This document shows, piece after piece, positions 1-9,252 of a stretch of DNA of 64,000 bases. The notes under the pieces were generated by a model. That model was not told the origin of the DNA, made no database searches, and was given only the letters and a program-made list of their open reading frames with translations. This DNA comes from Comamonas odontotermitis (GTDB lineage: Bacteria; Pseudomonadota; Gammaproteobacteria; Burkholderiales; Burkholderiaceae_C): NCBI RefSeq assembly GCF_014207855.1, contig NZ_JACHKZ010000020.1, forward strand, positions 1 to 64,000. The letters are read 5' to 3'. The translations under genes and the position numbers were made by a program. Every line of letters starts with the position of its first letter. The stretch's first letter is position 1.

Positions 1-46
1 CCGATGATAGTGCGGATTCCCGTGTGAAAGTAGGTCATCGTCAGGC
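1..46 (+). rRNA. rrf: 5S ribosomal RNA, 3' end (partial)
   Basis: The first 46 bases match the 3' terminal part of proteobacterial 5S rRNA: the GTGTGAAAGTAGGTCATCGT core followed by CAGGC at the usual end. The rest of the gene lies left of the window. It is followed 10 bases later by an intrinsic terminator, as expected for the end of an rrn operon. Confidence 0.88.
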
Positions 47-56
47 TTTTATTCCC

Positions 57-88
57 AAACCCCCTCAGTCTCCGACTGCGGGGGTTTT
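57..88 (+). terminator. Intrinsic terminator of the rrn operon
   Basis: AAACCCCC-T-CAGTC, loop TCC, GACTG-C-GGGGGTTTT forms a stem with one internal mismatch that runs straight into a T tract. It sits directly after the 5S tail. Confidence 0.88.
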
Positions 89-135
89 GCTTTTGTCACT
101 CGTTATGCTTAGTGCATGGTTCAAAAGGGTGTGAT

Positions 136-876
136 ATGCAGTTGCAAGATATGTTGTACTCGCAAGGCTTTGGAATTCGCCGTGTGTGCTCAGGCCTGGT
201 GCAGCAGGGCTGGGTGCAGTTATGGAGTAGAGATACCGAAGAGTGGTTGCAGGTGACGGATTCGACTGCAGAAGTAGAGCCAGAGGGCCTGCGCTTCAAG
301 GTACAGGGCCTGGAGTGGGAATACCATGCTTTAGGCTATGTCCTGCTGAACAAGCCTGGGGGCACGGAATGCTCGCAAAAACCATCGTCCTATCCGAGTA
401 TCTATACTCTGTTGCCTGCGCCGCTGCGCAATCGTCCCAACAAGAATGCGATTCAAGGTGTGCAGGCTGTAGGGCGGCTGGATCAGGACACAACGGGCAT
501 GCTGCTTCTGAGCGATGATGGTCAGTTCATTCATCGCATGAGCTCTCCAAAAAAGCACGTACCCAAGGTGTACCAGGTGGCTGCCAAGCATGCAGTGACC
601 AATCAGCAGATTGAGAGATTGCTGGCGGGCGTAGTGCTGGACGATGACCCAAAACCTGTAAAGGCTGCGGCATGTGTCAAGACTGGTGACAATGCATTGA
701 GCCTGACGCTGACGGAGGGGAAGTACCACCAGGTCAAGCGGATGTTGGCTGCGGTGGGAAACCGTGTGGAAGGGCTGCACCGCTCCCAGATCGGTGGATT
801 GTATTTGCCTGAGGATCTGCAACCTGGCCAGTGGCGTTGGCTGACTGCACAAGAACTGGCTTTGTTGAAGCCATAA
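136..876 (+). CDS. 16S rRNA pseudouridine synthase, RsuA family
   Basis: A 246-residue RsuA/RluB-type pseudouridine synthase, which isomerises a uridine in rRNA (RsuA makes pseudouridine 516 in 16S rRNA). The N-terminal 60 residues look like the S4-like RNA-binding domain. The catalytic motif GRLDQDTTG lies at residues 113-121 with the nucleophilic Asp at about 116. Start: ATG at 136 has an AAGGGTG Shine-Dalgarno about 8 bases upstream; a GTG at 112 is in frame but has no such signal. The length is slightly more than E. coli RsuA (231). It stands alone after the rrn operon. RsuA versus RluE or RluB cannot be settled by eye; RsuA is the best guess from its size. Confidence 0.85.
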   Translation: MQLQDMLYSQGFGIRRVCSGLVQQGWVQLWSRDTEEWLQVTDSTAEVEPEGLRFKVQGLEWEYHALGYVLLNKPGGTECSQKPSSYPSIYTLLPAPLRNRPNKNAIQGVQAVGRLDQDTTGMLLLSDDGQFIHRMSSPKKHVPKVYQVAAKHAVTNQQIERLLAGVVLDDDPKPVKAAACVKTGDNALSLTLTEGKYHQVKRMLAAVGNRVEGLHRSQIGGLYLPEDLQPGQWRWLTAQELALLKP

Positions 877-883
877 GCACGCT

Positions 884-2131
884 TTAATGCAAGGGGGCTC
901 GTTTCTGTGCCATGGCCCGCTCAAACAGAGACAGGTACAGAGGAGCTACTGCCGAGATGTGGTAGCGCTTACCCGTTTCGATGGCGGCCTGGGCGTAACG
1001 CGCGCGCCTTGCAGGGTCTGCACGTAGCTGCTGTATGGCTGCGATCCAGCTGTCGTCGCTGTCTGGCAGCAGCAAGCCATTGACATCATTTTGGATCAGC
1101 TCGGGGATGAAGCCCCAGTTGGAGCCAATCACGCATCCGCCACGCGCCAGGATTTCCATCAGTCCCCAATTGGCTACGCCATACCGCAGTGGGTAGAGGA
1201 ACAGGTCAACGCCGCGAAGCATCTGTGCAAATTCTGCATAAAGCAGACGGCCTGGGAACTCGATCACTTTTGCGGCTGGATAGACTTTCAGCAAGTGGTC
1301 TCGGAAGCTGGCTACTTTTCCTTGGTATTTGCGCTCTACCCATTGCTGCTCATAGCCATAGGTTGCGGCAGTCGGATCACCAATTGCCAGAAAGCGTGTG
1401 TTGCGCCCATGGCCTTCTCGAACCAGGCGGTCTACCAGCCGGATGTAGGTTTCCAAGCCTTTGGCACTGGAGAGATCACGTGCCGAAAAGGCGATGGTGA
1501 AAGCCTGTTCAGATGCCGTACAAGGCCTGTCGGCCGGTGTTGCTGGTTCAATATCAAACCCTTCAAATTGCACCGCAATGCGGTCTTGCAGCAGAGGTGG
1601 AAACATGGAGCGCGCGTGGGCGCTGGGCACAATGGTCAGGTCGCTGCACAGCACCTGGTGAAAATGCAGCATTTTCGTATTCCGATCGCTTTGGCGCTGG
1701 GCCGCGTCAGGGGGGTAGGCTGCGTCCCAGCCGTGCGCCAGATAGCTCGGAAATTCGATGTAGCTGATGATGGCGGCATCGATTTCGCCGTATAGCCAGT
1801 TGGGGACTCCCTACAACGAATGCGCAACGACCAGATCGATTTTGCGGCCTTGTTTATTTTCAAAATCTTTCAAGGCGGCGAGTACACCTCGGCAAATACG
1901 GGCGGAGCGTTCCACCTTGCTGGAGTAGTAGTAGCTTTGTGGCTCAACGATCTTGCCATCCGGCTGAAAAGACAAAAGGTGATCACATTGCGCTTCGTGC
2001 TTGGCTTTGTGGCCCGGCGTGGTCATGAACCAGGCGTCGGCCATTTTCTGGTCTCGAAGGTAGCTGCACAGCAGGCTGTATTGGCTGGGGTAGACGGCGC
2101 CGACGAAGACGATCAAAGGTTGGCTAGGCAT
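884..2131 (-). pseudogene. Glycosyltransferase (GT4-like) interrupted by one in-frame amber codon
   Basis: Reading the minus strand from ATG at 2131, a glycosyltransferase-like protein runs 106 residues to VVAHSL, meets TAG (1813-1811), and continues in the same frame as GVPNWLYGEID and on to 884. Without the stop the product would be 415 residues. The second half carries a typical GT-B C-terminal domain: a donor-binding stretch LMEILARGGCVIGSNWG and a later NGLLLP. The expected residue at the stop is probably Trp (TGG to TAG), so a single point mutation explains the break. An internal ATG at 1672 could give only the C-terminal half. It lies 68 bases after the sigma-54 regulator on the same strand. 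It could act on pilus or surface glycans, but no partner shows this. A sequencing error is the main alternative. Confidence 0.75.
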
Positions 2132-2199
2132 GCGAAAGATTTTCGCTCTCTATTTGATAGCATTTGACGGACAACAGATGTACGCTGGTGGTTGGATTA

Positions 2200-3618
2200 T
2201 TAGAAGTTGCCAAGAGGTGCAGTGACGGTAACAGGCACTTCCGGTTCTCCGTCGCTGATCTGGTACTTGCGCATTTTTTCCCAGAGCACTTTGCGGCTGA
2301 TACCCAGTTGCTGGGCAGTCTGGAGCCGTTTCCAGTCATTGGCATTGAGCGCTGCAATGATGCGGTTGCGCTCTTCCTGGTCCCAGTTGCTGCGATCGGC
2401 CAGGAGTGGCTGCTGGTCCTCGATTTCAGGAGGGAATGTGGTTGCCGACAGAATTTGCGCCTGGCGCAGGATTCGTTCGGTTGCCCCGTTGGCCAGCCAG
2501 TCCTGGGTCTGTCTTGCGGCCACGCCAATGCGTTCGGTGAGATTGCGCAGCTCGCGCACATTGCCGGGAAAGTGCATCTGCGCAATCATGTCCATGATGA
2601 AAAATGGCGGCTCTCCCAACTGCTCCATCAGTTCTTTACCTACCACGTTGCGCAAGATGGAATGGAATATCGCCAGCTTGTCGGCTTCTCCCCGCTCTTC
2701 CAGGCTGGGAATCTGAAGTTCGATCACCGCCAGGCGAAAGAACAGGTCCGCGCGGAATTTGCCTTCATGAACAAGGTTGCGCAGCGACTTGTTGGTCGCC
2801 GCCACCAGGCGGAAATCGACTCGCACCGCAGATGCGGAGCCCAGACGCGTGACCGTCCGCTCTTCCAGCACCCGCAGTAGCTTGACCTGCTGGTAGATGG
2901 GCAGATCGGCAATTTCATCCAGAAACAGCGTGCCGCCATTGGCCTGTTCAAAAAAGCCTTTGTGGGCTGTTACAGCCCCCGTGAATGAGCCTTTTGCATG
3001 TCCGAAGAACAATGATTCGAACAGACCATCCGGGATCGCTCCGCAGTTGACCACCACGAAGGGGCCCTGGCCGTAATGCGTATTGCGCTCATGCAGGCGC
3101 TCGGCAATGCGCTCCTTGCCGGTACCGGTCTCGCCAAAGATCAGCACGCTATGCTCACAGTCGGCAAACGTATCGGCGTCGTGCAGCAAGCGTTGCATGC
3201 ACTCTGCCACTGCAATGATGTCATCCGAACGTTGGATTTGCCGCTGGGTGCTTTGCAGGCGACGCAGAATGCGCATCAGCATGGCGCGCAGTTCCGCGCC
3301 GGTGAAGTCAAATGGCAACACATGCGAGTACTCGGTGGCATAGCTGCCGGCACTGCTGCCGCGCAGGCTTGAGCTGACCCACAAAACGGGCATGCCGCCG
3401 TAACTGCCTTCTACACCTTGGCGGGTGAACCGCGCACCTTCCAGCACCGACACGCTCACCACGGCAATCGCATTGCCACCGTCCTGCACGCTCGCGAAAG
3501 TGGACAGGCCATCGGCCCGAACCACCTGCACATCCATGTTGAGCATGCAGCGTTCCACACGTTCGGCGATATCGGCTTGGCCTTCCCAGACGTAGATGAC
3601 CAAATCGCTTGAATTCAC
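2200..3618 (-). CDS. Sigma-54 dependent transcriptional activator with degenerate receiver domain
   Basis: A 472-residue NtrC-type enhancer-binding protein. The AAA+ domain has Walker A GETGTGKE (162-169), the sigma-54 contact loop as GSFTGA (210-215, a variant of GAFTGA) and Walker B LFLDEI (231-236). The C-terminus has a Fis-type helix-turn-helix around [13 protein letters not shown]. The first 115 residues resemble a response-regulator receiver in size and pattern, but the strand that should end in the phosphorylated Asp reads AIAVVSVSV, so classical phosphotransfer is unlikely. The gene follows tadG by 50 bases on the same strand, so it probably controls the adjacent Tad pilus genes. That role is inferred from position; no histidine kinase is nearby. 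Confidence 0.88.
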   Translation of the reverse strand: MNSSDLVIYVWEGQADIAERVERCMLNMDVQVVRADGLSTFASVQDGGNAIAVVSVSVLEGARFTRQGVEGSYGGMPVLWVSSSLRGSSAGSYATEYSHVLPFDFTGAELRAMLMRILRRLQSTQRQIQRSDDIIAVAECMQRLLHDADTFADCEHSVLIFGETGTGKERIAERLHERNTHYGQGPFVVVNCGAIPDGLFESLFFGHAKGSFTGAVTAHKGFFEQANGGTLFLDEIADLPIYQQVKLLRVLEERTVTRLGSASAVRVDFRLVAATNKSLRNLVHEGKFRADLFFRLAVIELQIPSLEERGEADKLAIFHSILRNVVGKELMEQLGEPPFFIMDMIAQMHFPGNVRELRNLTERIGVAARQTQDWLANGATERILRQAQILSATTFPPEIEDQQPLLADRSNWDQEERNRIIAALNANDWKRLQTAQQLGISRKVLWEKMRKYQISDGEPEVPVTVTAPLGNF

Positions 3619-3668
3619 TATTTCGATTCTCCTATTTCAATCGTGCTCGTATCGAGAGATTTCTCTGT

Positions 3669-5840
3669 TCAGTAAACAAGCTGTGCGTTGCCGCAACCCA
3701 CGGATTTGACATTGACGTCGTTGAGGCCCAACTCAATCCCCAACAGATCGCGTAGCACTGGGCCCGCCAATAGATTTCCCAGTGGATCGAGGATTGCCTT
3801 GAGGACATCCAGCAGGGGTGCGAGCAGCACTTGAAGAAAGTTCTTGGGCTTATTGTTGTTGGGCTTTTTCAGGAGTTCTTCACTCAGCTTGTTCCGAATG
3901 CATTGGTTGAAGGCTGCGGAGGAGTTGCCTGCACTGGTAAGGCAGGAGCCGGCTCCTATGTATTTGGGCACCAGCAGGCCTCCATCGACGCGGCCAACGC
4001 TGTCTCCCCAGGTTTTCCATTCATTGGTTTGCCAGCAAAGAAAGGGGATGCCAAGCAGACACCCTTGTCCGGATCGATCGATGTCTGCACTGAGACGGTT
4101 CACCAATGCGCTCGTGTCATAGGCGCCTGGAATTGCCGGGATATGAATTCCGAGGTTGACTTTGGGCAGCGAGGGCAATGCGTTAGGGCCGGTGCCGATG
4201 TAGTAGTCAGCCATGGTCTGTGCGGCTTGCTGGTTCTCTGCCGGTGTCCATTGCGATTCGTTGGGTGCCCCGAGCAAATTGCCAACCAGTCGCAACAACT
4301 CACTGACCAAGCTTGACAAGGTAGTGCCCAGATTCAGGCTGTTGCCATTGGTGCGCCATGTATCACCGGCTTTCATGGCTGGAGATGTGTACGTGTTTTG
4401 AAGGGCATCGACATTGACGTGGTCTCTGATCTTGATGAGCCCCAGAACGCTGACCAGATCCTCGCTCTGAATGGTTTCGCAGATGGGTGTGCGTGTGGAA
4501 AACGGGTTTCCTGCAGCTTTGCCGATACAGGCATTGGCGATGGATGCATCCACGCGGAGGGTGGCCGTGCTGTCCTTTCCGGGCACTTTGCAGCTGATGT
4601 CTTGTACGGTGGCCTTGGCGCGTGCCACATCTATGAATATGGGCAACTTGATCCTGGTGCCCAGCAGCTGCAGCAGTCCTCCGAGCACGCCGCCGCTGGT
4701 GTCTACATCGGCATAGAGGCGAACCTGCGCGTTGTAGGCAGTAGCGCCAACGCCGCCCAGGCCGATTGATGGAGGCTCAATGACGCCAGCTTTGACTTGT
4801 AGCAAATTGGGCAGAATTCCGGGTATCTGTATGCCCAGACCAGGTACGGAGACGCCGCGGCCCGACGTGCCTACGCCAATGGCTGCCGTAACGACGTCCA
4901 AGACGTCCAATTGCACATCGAGGGCGGAGGCGGTGGTGCCATCGGGCGCATGAATGCCGGCAAAGATACCTGGGCCTCCAGGGCCGCTACCCAGCGGAAT
5001 TTCGAGGTTGAGTGCGTCAATGCCCATCTGCAGACCCAAGAGGCGCAATATCTCGGCATTCAACGCCAGTAGCTCGGTGTGGCCGCCCAGGGTCAAAGCG
5101 GTGTTCAACAGATCGCCCAGGGAGACTTTTTTTGCAGCCAGCAAATCGTTGAGGTCGACCACAGAGAGATTGGTGTCGAGCGGCAGTCCCAGTGCCTTGA
5201 GCAAGCCACTGGCTGAAATTTTTGCGCCCACAAGGCCTTCATAGCCGCCTGCCGCGACGCATGGATTGCCGATGCCGACGATTTTCAGCAGTTGTACCAA
5301 TGGGGCTAACTGCTGGTTGCAGCCCACATTGAGCAGCGTTGTTCCTACCGAGAAATTGACCAGGGGCTCGTTGAACTTTGCTACGGCTTCTGCGCTGATG
5401 GTGCGGCTCCAGGGGCCGGGTAGCAGGATGGGAGACTTGCCTTGGACGAAGGCATGTGCGGCATTGAGGGGCCCGTTGGCACCGAAGTGAAGAGGTGCTG
5501 CATGCTTGATTGGATCCCAGTTGCCGCAAGTGATGGCTGTATTGGCTTGATCGATGGCGAGAGCAGCGGGCCAGTTGTCCTGGATGCTGTTTCGACCCTT
5601 GAGCTGGCAATTGGCAGAGCCGCCTTCGCCATAATCCAGCCCGCGTACGGCCTCAAGGGCCGCCAGATCCGCAATGCGCTGCAGATCGCGCTTTGCGTAG
5701 TACATATAGCCCACATCCACGATGCCGAGGATGGCAATCAGCACGCCGAGGATCAGCGCGAATTGAACGAGGATGCTGCCATCCTGGCGCATGGAGCGAT
5801 GGATTTGCGACGGTGCTTGAGGTTGTGGCCGGTAGATCAT
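3669..5840 (-). CDS. tadG: TadG-family pilus assembly protein
   Basis: A 723-residue protein with one N-terminal hydrophobic segment (about residues 20-45, in QFALILGVLIAILGIVDVGY) followed by the conserved YAKRDLQRIADLAALEA region of TadG proteins. The rest is a large, probably exported domain with several paired Cys and many Gly/Leu/Val-rich stretches. TadG proteins are pseudopilin-like, envelope-exposed members of tad loci that link the pilus to the envelope. Start: ATG at 5840 overlaps the stop of the upstream tadF-like gene (ATGA), so translation is probably coupled. An upstream ATG at 5915 would extend into that gene and is not supported. It is the last pilus gene before the regulator. 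Confidence 0.8.
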   Translation of the reverse strand: MIYRPQPQAPSQIHRSMRQDGSILVQFALILGVLIAILGIVDVGYMYYAKRDLQRIADLAALEAVRGLDYGEGGSANCQLKGRNSIQDNWPAALAIDQANTAITCGNWDPIKHAAPLHFGANGPLNAAHAFVQGKSPILLPGPWSRTISAEAVAKFNEPLVNFSVGTTLLNVGCNQQLAPLVQLLKIVGIGNPCVAAGGYEGLVGAKISASGLLKALGLPLDTNLSVVDLNDLLAAKKVSLGDLLNTALTLGGHTELLALNAEILRLLGLQMGIDALNLEIPLGSGPGGPGIFAGIHAPDGTTASALDVQLDVLDVVTAAIGVGTSGRGVSVPGLGIQIPGILPNLLQVKAGVIEPPSIGLGGVGATAYNAQVRLYADVDTSGGVLGGLLQLLGTRIKLPIFIDVARAKATVQDISCKVPGKDSTATLRVDASIANACIGKAAGNPFSTRTPICETIQSEDLVSVLGLIKIRDHVNVDALQNTYTSPAMKAGDTWRTNGNSLNLGTTLSSLVSELLRLVGNLLGAPNESQWTPAENQQAAQTMADYYIGTGPNALPSLPKVNLGIHIPAIPGAYDTSALVNRLSADIDRSGQGCLLGIPFLCWQTNEWKTWGDSVGRVDGGLLVPKYIGAGSCLTSAGNSSAAFNQCIRNKLSEELLKKPNNNKPKNFLQVLLAPLLDVLKAILDPLGNLLAGPVLRDLLGIELGLNDVNVKSVGCGNAQLVY

Positions 5841-6349
5841 GGCGTGCTCCTGCCATCCAGCTGAAAAGAAACCAGGGAGGAGGCTTGCAGACGCGCCGGC
5901 TCCACCAGCGCCCATCCACCTGGCTTGACGGGTTGAGGCTGTCCCCCAGCGTTGCCAAACAGGGGCGGAAGCTGGTAGGAGACGTTGAGGCGAGCCTGGC
6001 TGGCACTGACAGTCAGCGTAATGGAGGCAGCCTGTTGCGGATTTCCAGGAATACCGCTGTTTTGCAGGCTGCGCTTGACCACGTCTTCAGCCGCAGCCTG
6101 GATGGTGTGCGTTTCAGACTCCTTGGTAATGTCATAGGCACTGAAGGTGCCGTAGATCAGGTTCTGCACCATACGCGCTCCGTCGCCGGTGGCCCGTGCA
6201 ACGGATTGCTGCGCCTGCAGCACGCGCCAGTACACCAGAATGCCCAGCAGCATCAGTACCATCAGCATGGCGATGAGGGCAAATTCAATCGATGCCGCTC
6301 CGCCATGGGTCAGTGAGTAACGTGAAGATCGAGGTGCCAAGTGGGCCAT
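5837..6349 (-). CDS. tadF: TadF/TadE-like pseudopilin
   Basis: A 170-residue protein with a TadE-type signature near the N-terminus: AASIEFALIAMLMVLMLLGI, a type III prepilin-like segment with Glu at position +5 of the presumed mature helix. TadV normally processes such pseudopilins, which act as minor pilus components. The ATG at 6349 starts 1 base after the stop of the preceding tadE. The ATG at 6499 would lie inside tadE and is rejected. The stop overlaps the tadG start by ATGA. Naming it TadF rather than a second TadE follows gene order only. Confidence 0.78.
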   Translation of the reverse strand: MAHLAPRSSRYSLTHGGAASIEFALIAMLMVLMLLGILVYWRVLQAQQSVARATGDGARMVQNLIYGTFSAYDITKESETHTIQAAAEDVVKRSLQNSGIPGNPQQAASITLTVSASQARLNVSYQLPPLFGNAGGQPQPVKPGGWALVEPARLQASSLVSFQLDGRSTP

Positions 6350-6350
6350 G

Positions 6351-6857
6351 TCACATCCCTCCTTGATCGACAAGAATGCTTGCGCTGGCCGAGAGTGTGG
6401 CTGGGTTGAGGAGGTCCATGCCGAACATGCGCAGACCAGGTGCCAGCGGCGAAGTTCCGTAGGGAATGGAAAAATCCAGGCGCACCATGCAGCGCTCATT
6501 CACTGCAACGCCGCATGTCAGATCTGCGGGGCAATAATCCAGATTGCCGACCCGGCAGACGCGCACATTGACGGAGCTTTCCGTTGGTGCCAGGGCGGCA
6601 GGTAGCCAGCCGAGCCTTTGAACCACGACTTTCTGCGCAGTTACCAGCCGGGTGTTTGGGGAGGGCTGATAGCGCAGGGCGGCTCGGGCACCGTCCTCTG
6701 CGGCAAACTGCATGGACTCCCGCACTAAAAATGCCAGTCCGTAGCTCACGATGGAGTACAGCAGCATAAAGAACACCGGGAAAATGATGGCCCATTCCAG
6801 CGCATAGACGCCGCGCTCGCGGCCTGGGCGCCGGCCGGTAGCATATGTCTGTTGCAT
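6351..6857 (-). CDS. tadE: TadE-like pseudopilin
   Basis: A 168-residue pilus assembly pseudopilin. The N-terminal RGVYALEWAIIFPVFFMLLY segment has the charged start, Glu and long hydrophobic helix of TadE-family proteins. The C-terminal exported part has four Cys (CRVGNLDYC, LTC, ERC), suggesting disulfides. It lies between the DUF3613 gene (45-base gap) and the tadF-like gene (1-base gap) in the tad operon. Confidence 0.8.
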   Translation of the reverse strand: MQQTYATGRRPGRERGVYALEWAIIFPVFFMLLYSIVSYGLAFLVRESMQFAAEDGARAALRYQPSPNTRLVTAQKVVVQRLGWLPAALAPTESSVNVRVCRVGNLDYCPADLTCGVAVNERCMVRLDFSIPYGTSPLAPGLRMFGMDLLNPATLSASASILVDQGGM

Positions 6858-6902
6858 GGCATCGTCTCCTGGGCGATTGGTCGGTGGGCCTGGGAGGCAC
6901 CA

Positions 6903-7298
6903 TCACTTCTTGACATCGAGGCCAGTATCGAATTTTTCCGGAATCGCGGTATCAAAGCTCTTGAGATACCGCTGGTAGCTGCGCCGCGCCTGCTCGGCAT
7001 CGATATGGCGGGCTCGCTCTCCATGGGCATTGCGTTGCATGTCCAGCAGGCTGTCAGTGGCATAGCCAACGTCGGTGCGGTACTGGTACCCCGACGAGGT
7101 GGCAACCGCTGACTCGTTCAGTCTGGGTGTTCTGCGGATATCGGCTGGCTGCTCCGTCAGCTCCATCTGCTCTGATGCGGGCGCTGAAGGCGCTGGCGTG
7201 CTGTTTTGGGCCAGGACACTCCCAGTAGCCAATATCAGCCCCAATATGGGAGCAGTTGGCAGGAGACGGGTGCTGTGGGGCAGGAGTGGAGCGGACAT
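6903..7298 (-). CDS. DUF3613 periplasmic protein of the tad locus
   Basis: A 131-residue protein with an N-terminal signal peptide ending near VLAQ and a C-terminal segment typical of DUF3613: TDSLLDMQRNAHG followed by SYQRYLKSFDTAIPE. DUF3613 proteins occur in betaproteobacterial tad loci, usually between tadD and tadE as here; their function is unknown. It starts 12 bases after the tadD stop. The middle (about residues 30-70) is Ala/Pro/Ser-rich and looks disordered. Confidence 0.75.
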   Translation of the reverse strand: MSAPLLPHSTRLLPTAPILGLILATGSVLAQNSTPAPSAPASEQMELTEQPADIRRTPRLNESAVATSSGYQYRTDVGYATDSLLDMQRNAHGERARHIDAEQARRSYQRYLKSFDTAIPEKFDTGLDVKK

Positions 7299-7310
7299 GG
7301 CTTATGTTCC

Positions 7311-8180
7311 TCAGGGTTGCTTTTCTACAGCCGCGCTGGCGGTTGCCTGTGGGGTTGCGGCCATTGCCTGGCCTGATTGCTGAAGTGCATGGGGCTGCTT
7401 GGCCATCGCCGATTGCACCGTAGCCAACTGCTGTTGCAGGGTCTGGATGGATGTCGCATTCACAAGTGCAGGAATGTTTTTGGCCTGCGGCTGCTGCAGG
7501 CGCTGCAGCAATTGCGAGGCCCGGTCATGTGCTCCGGCCGCCAGCAGGTACAAGGCCAGGTTCAACTGGACGCGCGCATTGCTGGGCGCCAGCTGCGCGG
7601 CCTGCATGATGGGGAGTTGCGCCTGGGGCAACTGGCCCGCCAGCATGTGGGCGTAGGCCAGATCGCTCAGCGCATCGGCATCAATGGGGTTGAGTGCACG
7701 TGCCTGCTCCAGTTGCGTGATGGCCTCGGGCAATTGCCCCTGGCTGGCATGCAGCAGACCCAAGCCACGGCGAGCCCGGGCTACCATGCTGGCATCCGCA
7801 TGGCTGAGCAGGCTTTCGTAAGTGCTTTGAGCCTGGGGCCATTGGTTGGTGTTGCGCAAGGCATCTGCCTTGAGCAAGCGCAGCTGGGGTGTGGCGCCAT
7901 ACTGCCGCTCAAAGGCGTCGGTGTGCGCCAGTGACGCATACCATTGGTTCGCCTGCTGCATCTGTGCAATCAGATTCAGATAGGTTTGCTGCGAATCGAC
8001 CTGTGTCGATTGTTCCGCCTTTTCCAATTGCTGTTGTGCCTGTGCTGCGGTGCCTGCCTCAGCCACGCCATAGCCTTGGGGAGGTTTGGAGGCACAGCCC
8101 GTCAACAGCAAGAGGCCATAGCAAAGCGCAAGGGCGCGAGGCAGAGCACGGTAGTGATGGGGTTTGCGGTAGTGCAGCAT
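7311..8180 (-). CDS. tadD: TadD, TPR-repeat pilus assembly lipoprotein
   Basis: A 289-residue lipoprotein: signal peptide with lipobox LLTGC (Cys at about 29) and four or more tetratricopeptide-like repeats between about 95 and 225. TadD proteins are outer-membrane pilotins or scaffolds that help secretin and pilus assembly. The ATG follows the tadC stop with no gap (TAAATG), so coupled translation is likely. The C-terminal 60 residues are Gln/Ala-rich and low in complexity. Confidence 0.83.
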   Translation of the reverse strand: MLHYRKPHHYRALPRALALCYGLLLLTGCASKPPQGYGVAEAGTAAQAQQQLEKAEQSTQVDSQQTYLNLIAQMQQANQWYASLAHTDAFERQYGATPQLRLLKADALRNTNQWPQAQSTYESLLSHADASMVARARRGLGLLHASQGQLPEAITQLEQARALNPIDADALSDLAYAHMLAGQLPQAQLPIMQAAQLAPSNARVQLNLALYLLAAGAHDRASQLLQRLQQPQAKNIPALVNATSIQTLQQQLATVQSAMAKQPHALQQSGQAMAATPQATASAAVEKQP

Positions 8181-9167
8181 TTATCGGCCTCCCATGGCGG
8201 ACAGTGAGCGGATGACCGCCGTAAAACCCGGCCCGGCGGTGATGACGAGAAGTGCCGGCAGCAATGTGAGAACCATCACCCCCGTCATCTTGACGGTGAT
8301 GGTTCCAATCTTCTCCTTGAAGCTGGCCTGGCGTTTTTCGCGCAGCCGGATGCTGAATTCCTTGAGAGGCTCCTGTACAGCCCCGCCGTGCCGGTCTACC
8401 TGCACCAGCAAATTGACGACGGCATTCATGTCGTCATCGGCACCCAGGTAGGACAGGCGCTGCAAGGATTGCTCTCGGGTACGGCCGGAGTTATACAGAC
8501 GGTTTGCCAGCGTCAGCTCCGTGCTGATGACGCGCAGCACACTGCCAAATTCAGAGGCGAGGATCTGCAGGCTCTGATCGATGCTGAGCCCCACACCTTG
8601 CAGCAGGCGCAGCAGATCCACAAACAGGGGCAGCTCTTCTACCACTTGCGCGCGCCGCTTGGCTGCCTTGGAGCGGACGATCCATTTGGGCAGCATGATG
8701 CCCAGTGCAAACGGGATGAAGCCTACCAGCAGCGCTTTGAGACCTGAGGGCTGCAGAATCAAAAGGGCGAGTGCAGGCAGGCAGACGGCGAGTACGGCGC
8801 GGCTCACGATATAAAGAAGACCTCCGCGCGGAAGATCAAACCCTGCCTGGTCCAGCAATTTGCGGTCTTCGTCAGCCAGCAGCGCTTTGGCGATGCCCGT
8901 CTCCAGCCATGCAGGAGGGCGGATGCTGTCGGCTACGGAGGCTGCCTCATTGCCAGGCTTGCTGCCGGGCGCTGGCGTCGTGCCCAGTCCAGGGATGGGG
9001 AATGGCGGGGTGCCTGCAACATTGGTTTCGCGTGTCTGCAGGATTTTTTCTACCTGGGCTTGGGCCTGGGATGCGCGGCGAACGCGCCACAACAGCCCTG
9101 CCGCCATCAGTCCAATGGCAATGGAAGCGAATACCAGGCTCATGATCCACAGCTGTTGCGGGGTCAT
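8181..9167 (-). CDS. tadC: TadC, inner-membrane platform protein (type II secretion F family)
   Basis: A 328-residue integral membrane protein with a T2SSF domain (about 170-300) and membrane helices near the N-terminus, around 120-160 and at the C-terminus. With TadB it forms the inner-membrane platform on which the CpaF ATPase drives Flp pilus assembly. About residues 45-80 form a Pro/Gly/Ala-rich linker. It starts 85 bases after tadB and abuts tadD. Confidence 0.88.
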   Translation of the reverse strand: MTPQQLWIMSLVFASIAIGLMAAGLLWRVRRASQAQAQVEKILQTRETNVAGTPPFPIPGLGTTPAPGSKPGNEAASVADSIRPPAWLETGIAKALLADEDRKLLDQAGFDLPRGGLLYIVSRAVLAVCLPALALLILQPSGLKALLVGFIPFALGIMLPKWIVRSKAAKRRAQVVEELPLFVDLLRLLQGVGLSIDQSLQILASEFGSVLRVISTELTLANRLYNSGRTREQSLQRLSYLGADDDMNAVVNLLVQVDRHGGAVQEPLKEFSIRLREKRQASFKEKIGTITVKMTGVMVLTLLPALLVITAGPGFTAVIRSLSAMGGR

Positions 9168-9252
9168 AGCGGCTCCTTTGCCGTGCCATGGGGCCAGGGT
9201 GATGCAATGGCGGCAGGGCGGTGGATGCGGCGGGCTTGGTGCATGGCGTGTA

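Noticed and set aside
331-924. 197-codon open frame antisense to the pseudouridine synthase
   Set aside because: The sense strand has full family motifs; the antisense protein looks random.
1636-1863. Separate small ORF bridging the broken glycosyltransferase
   Set aside because: It is in another frame; the true frame continues past the amber codon with good protein similarity, so no frameshift is needed.
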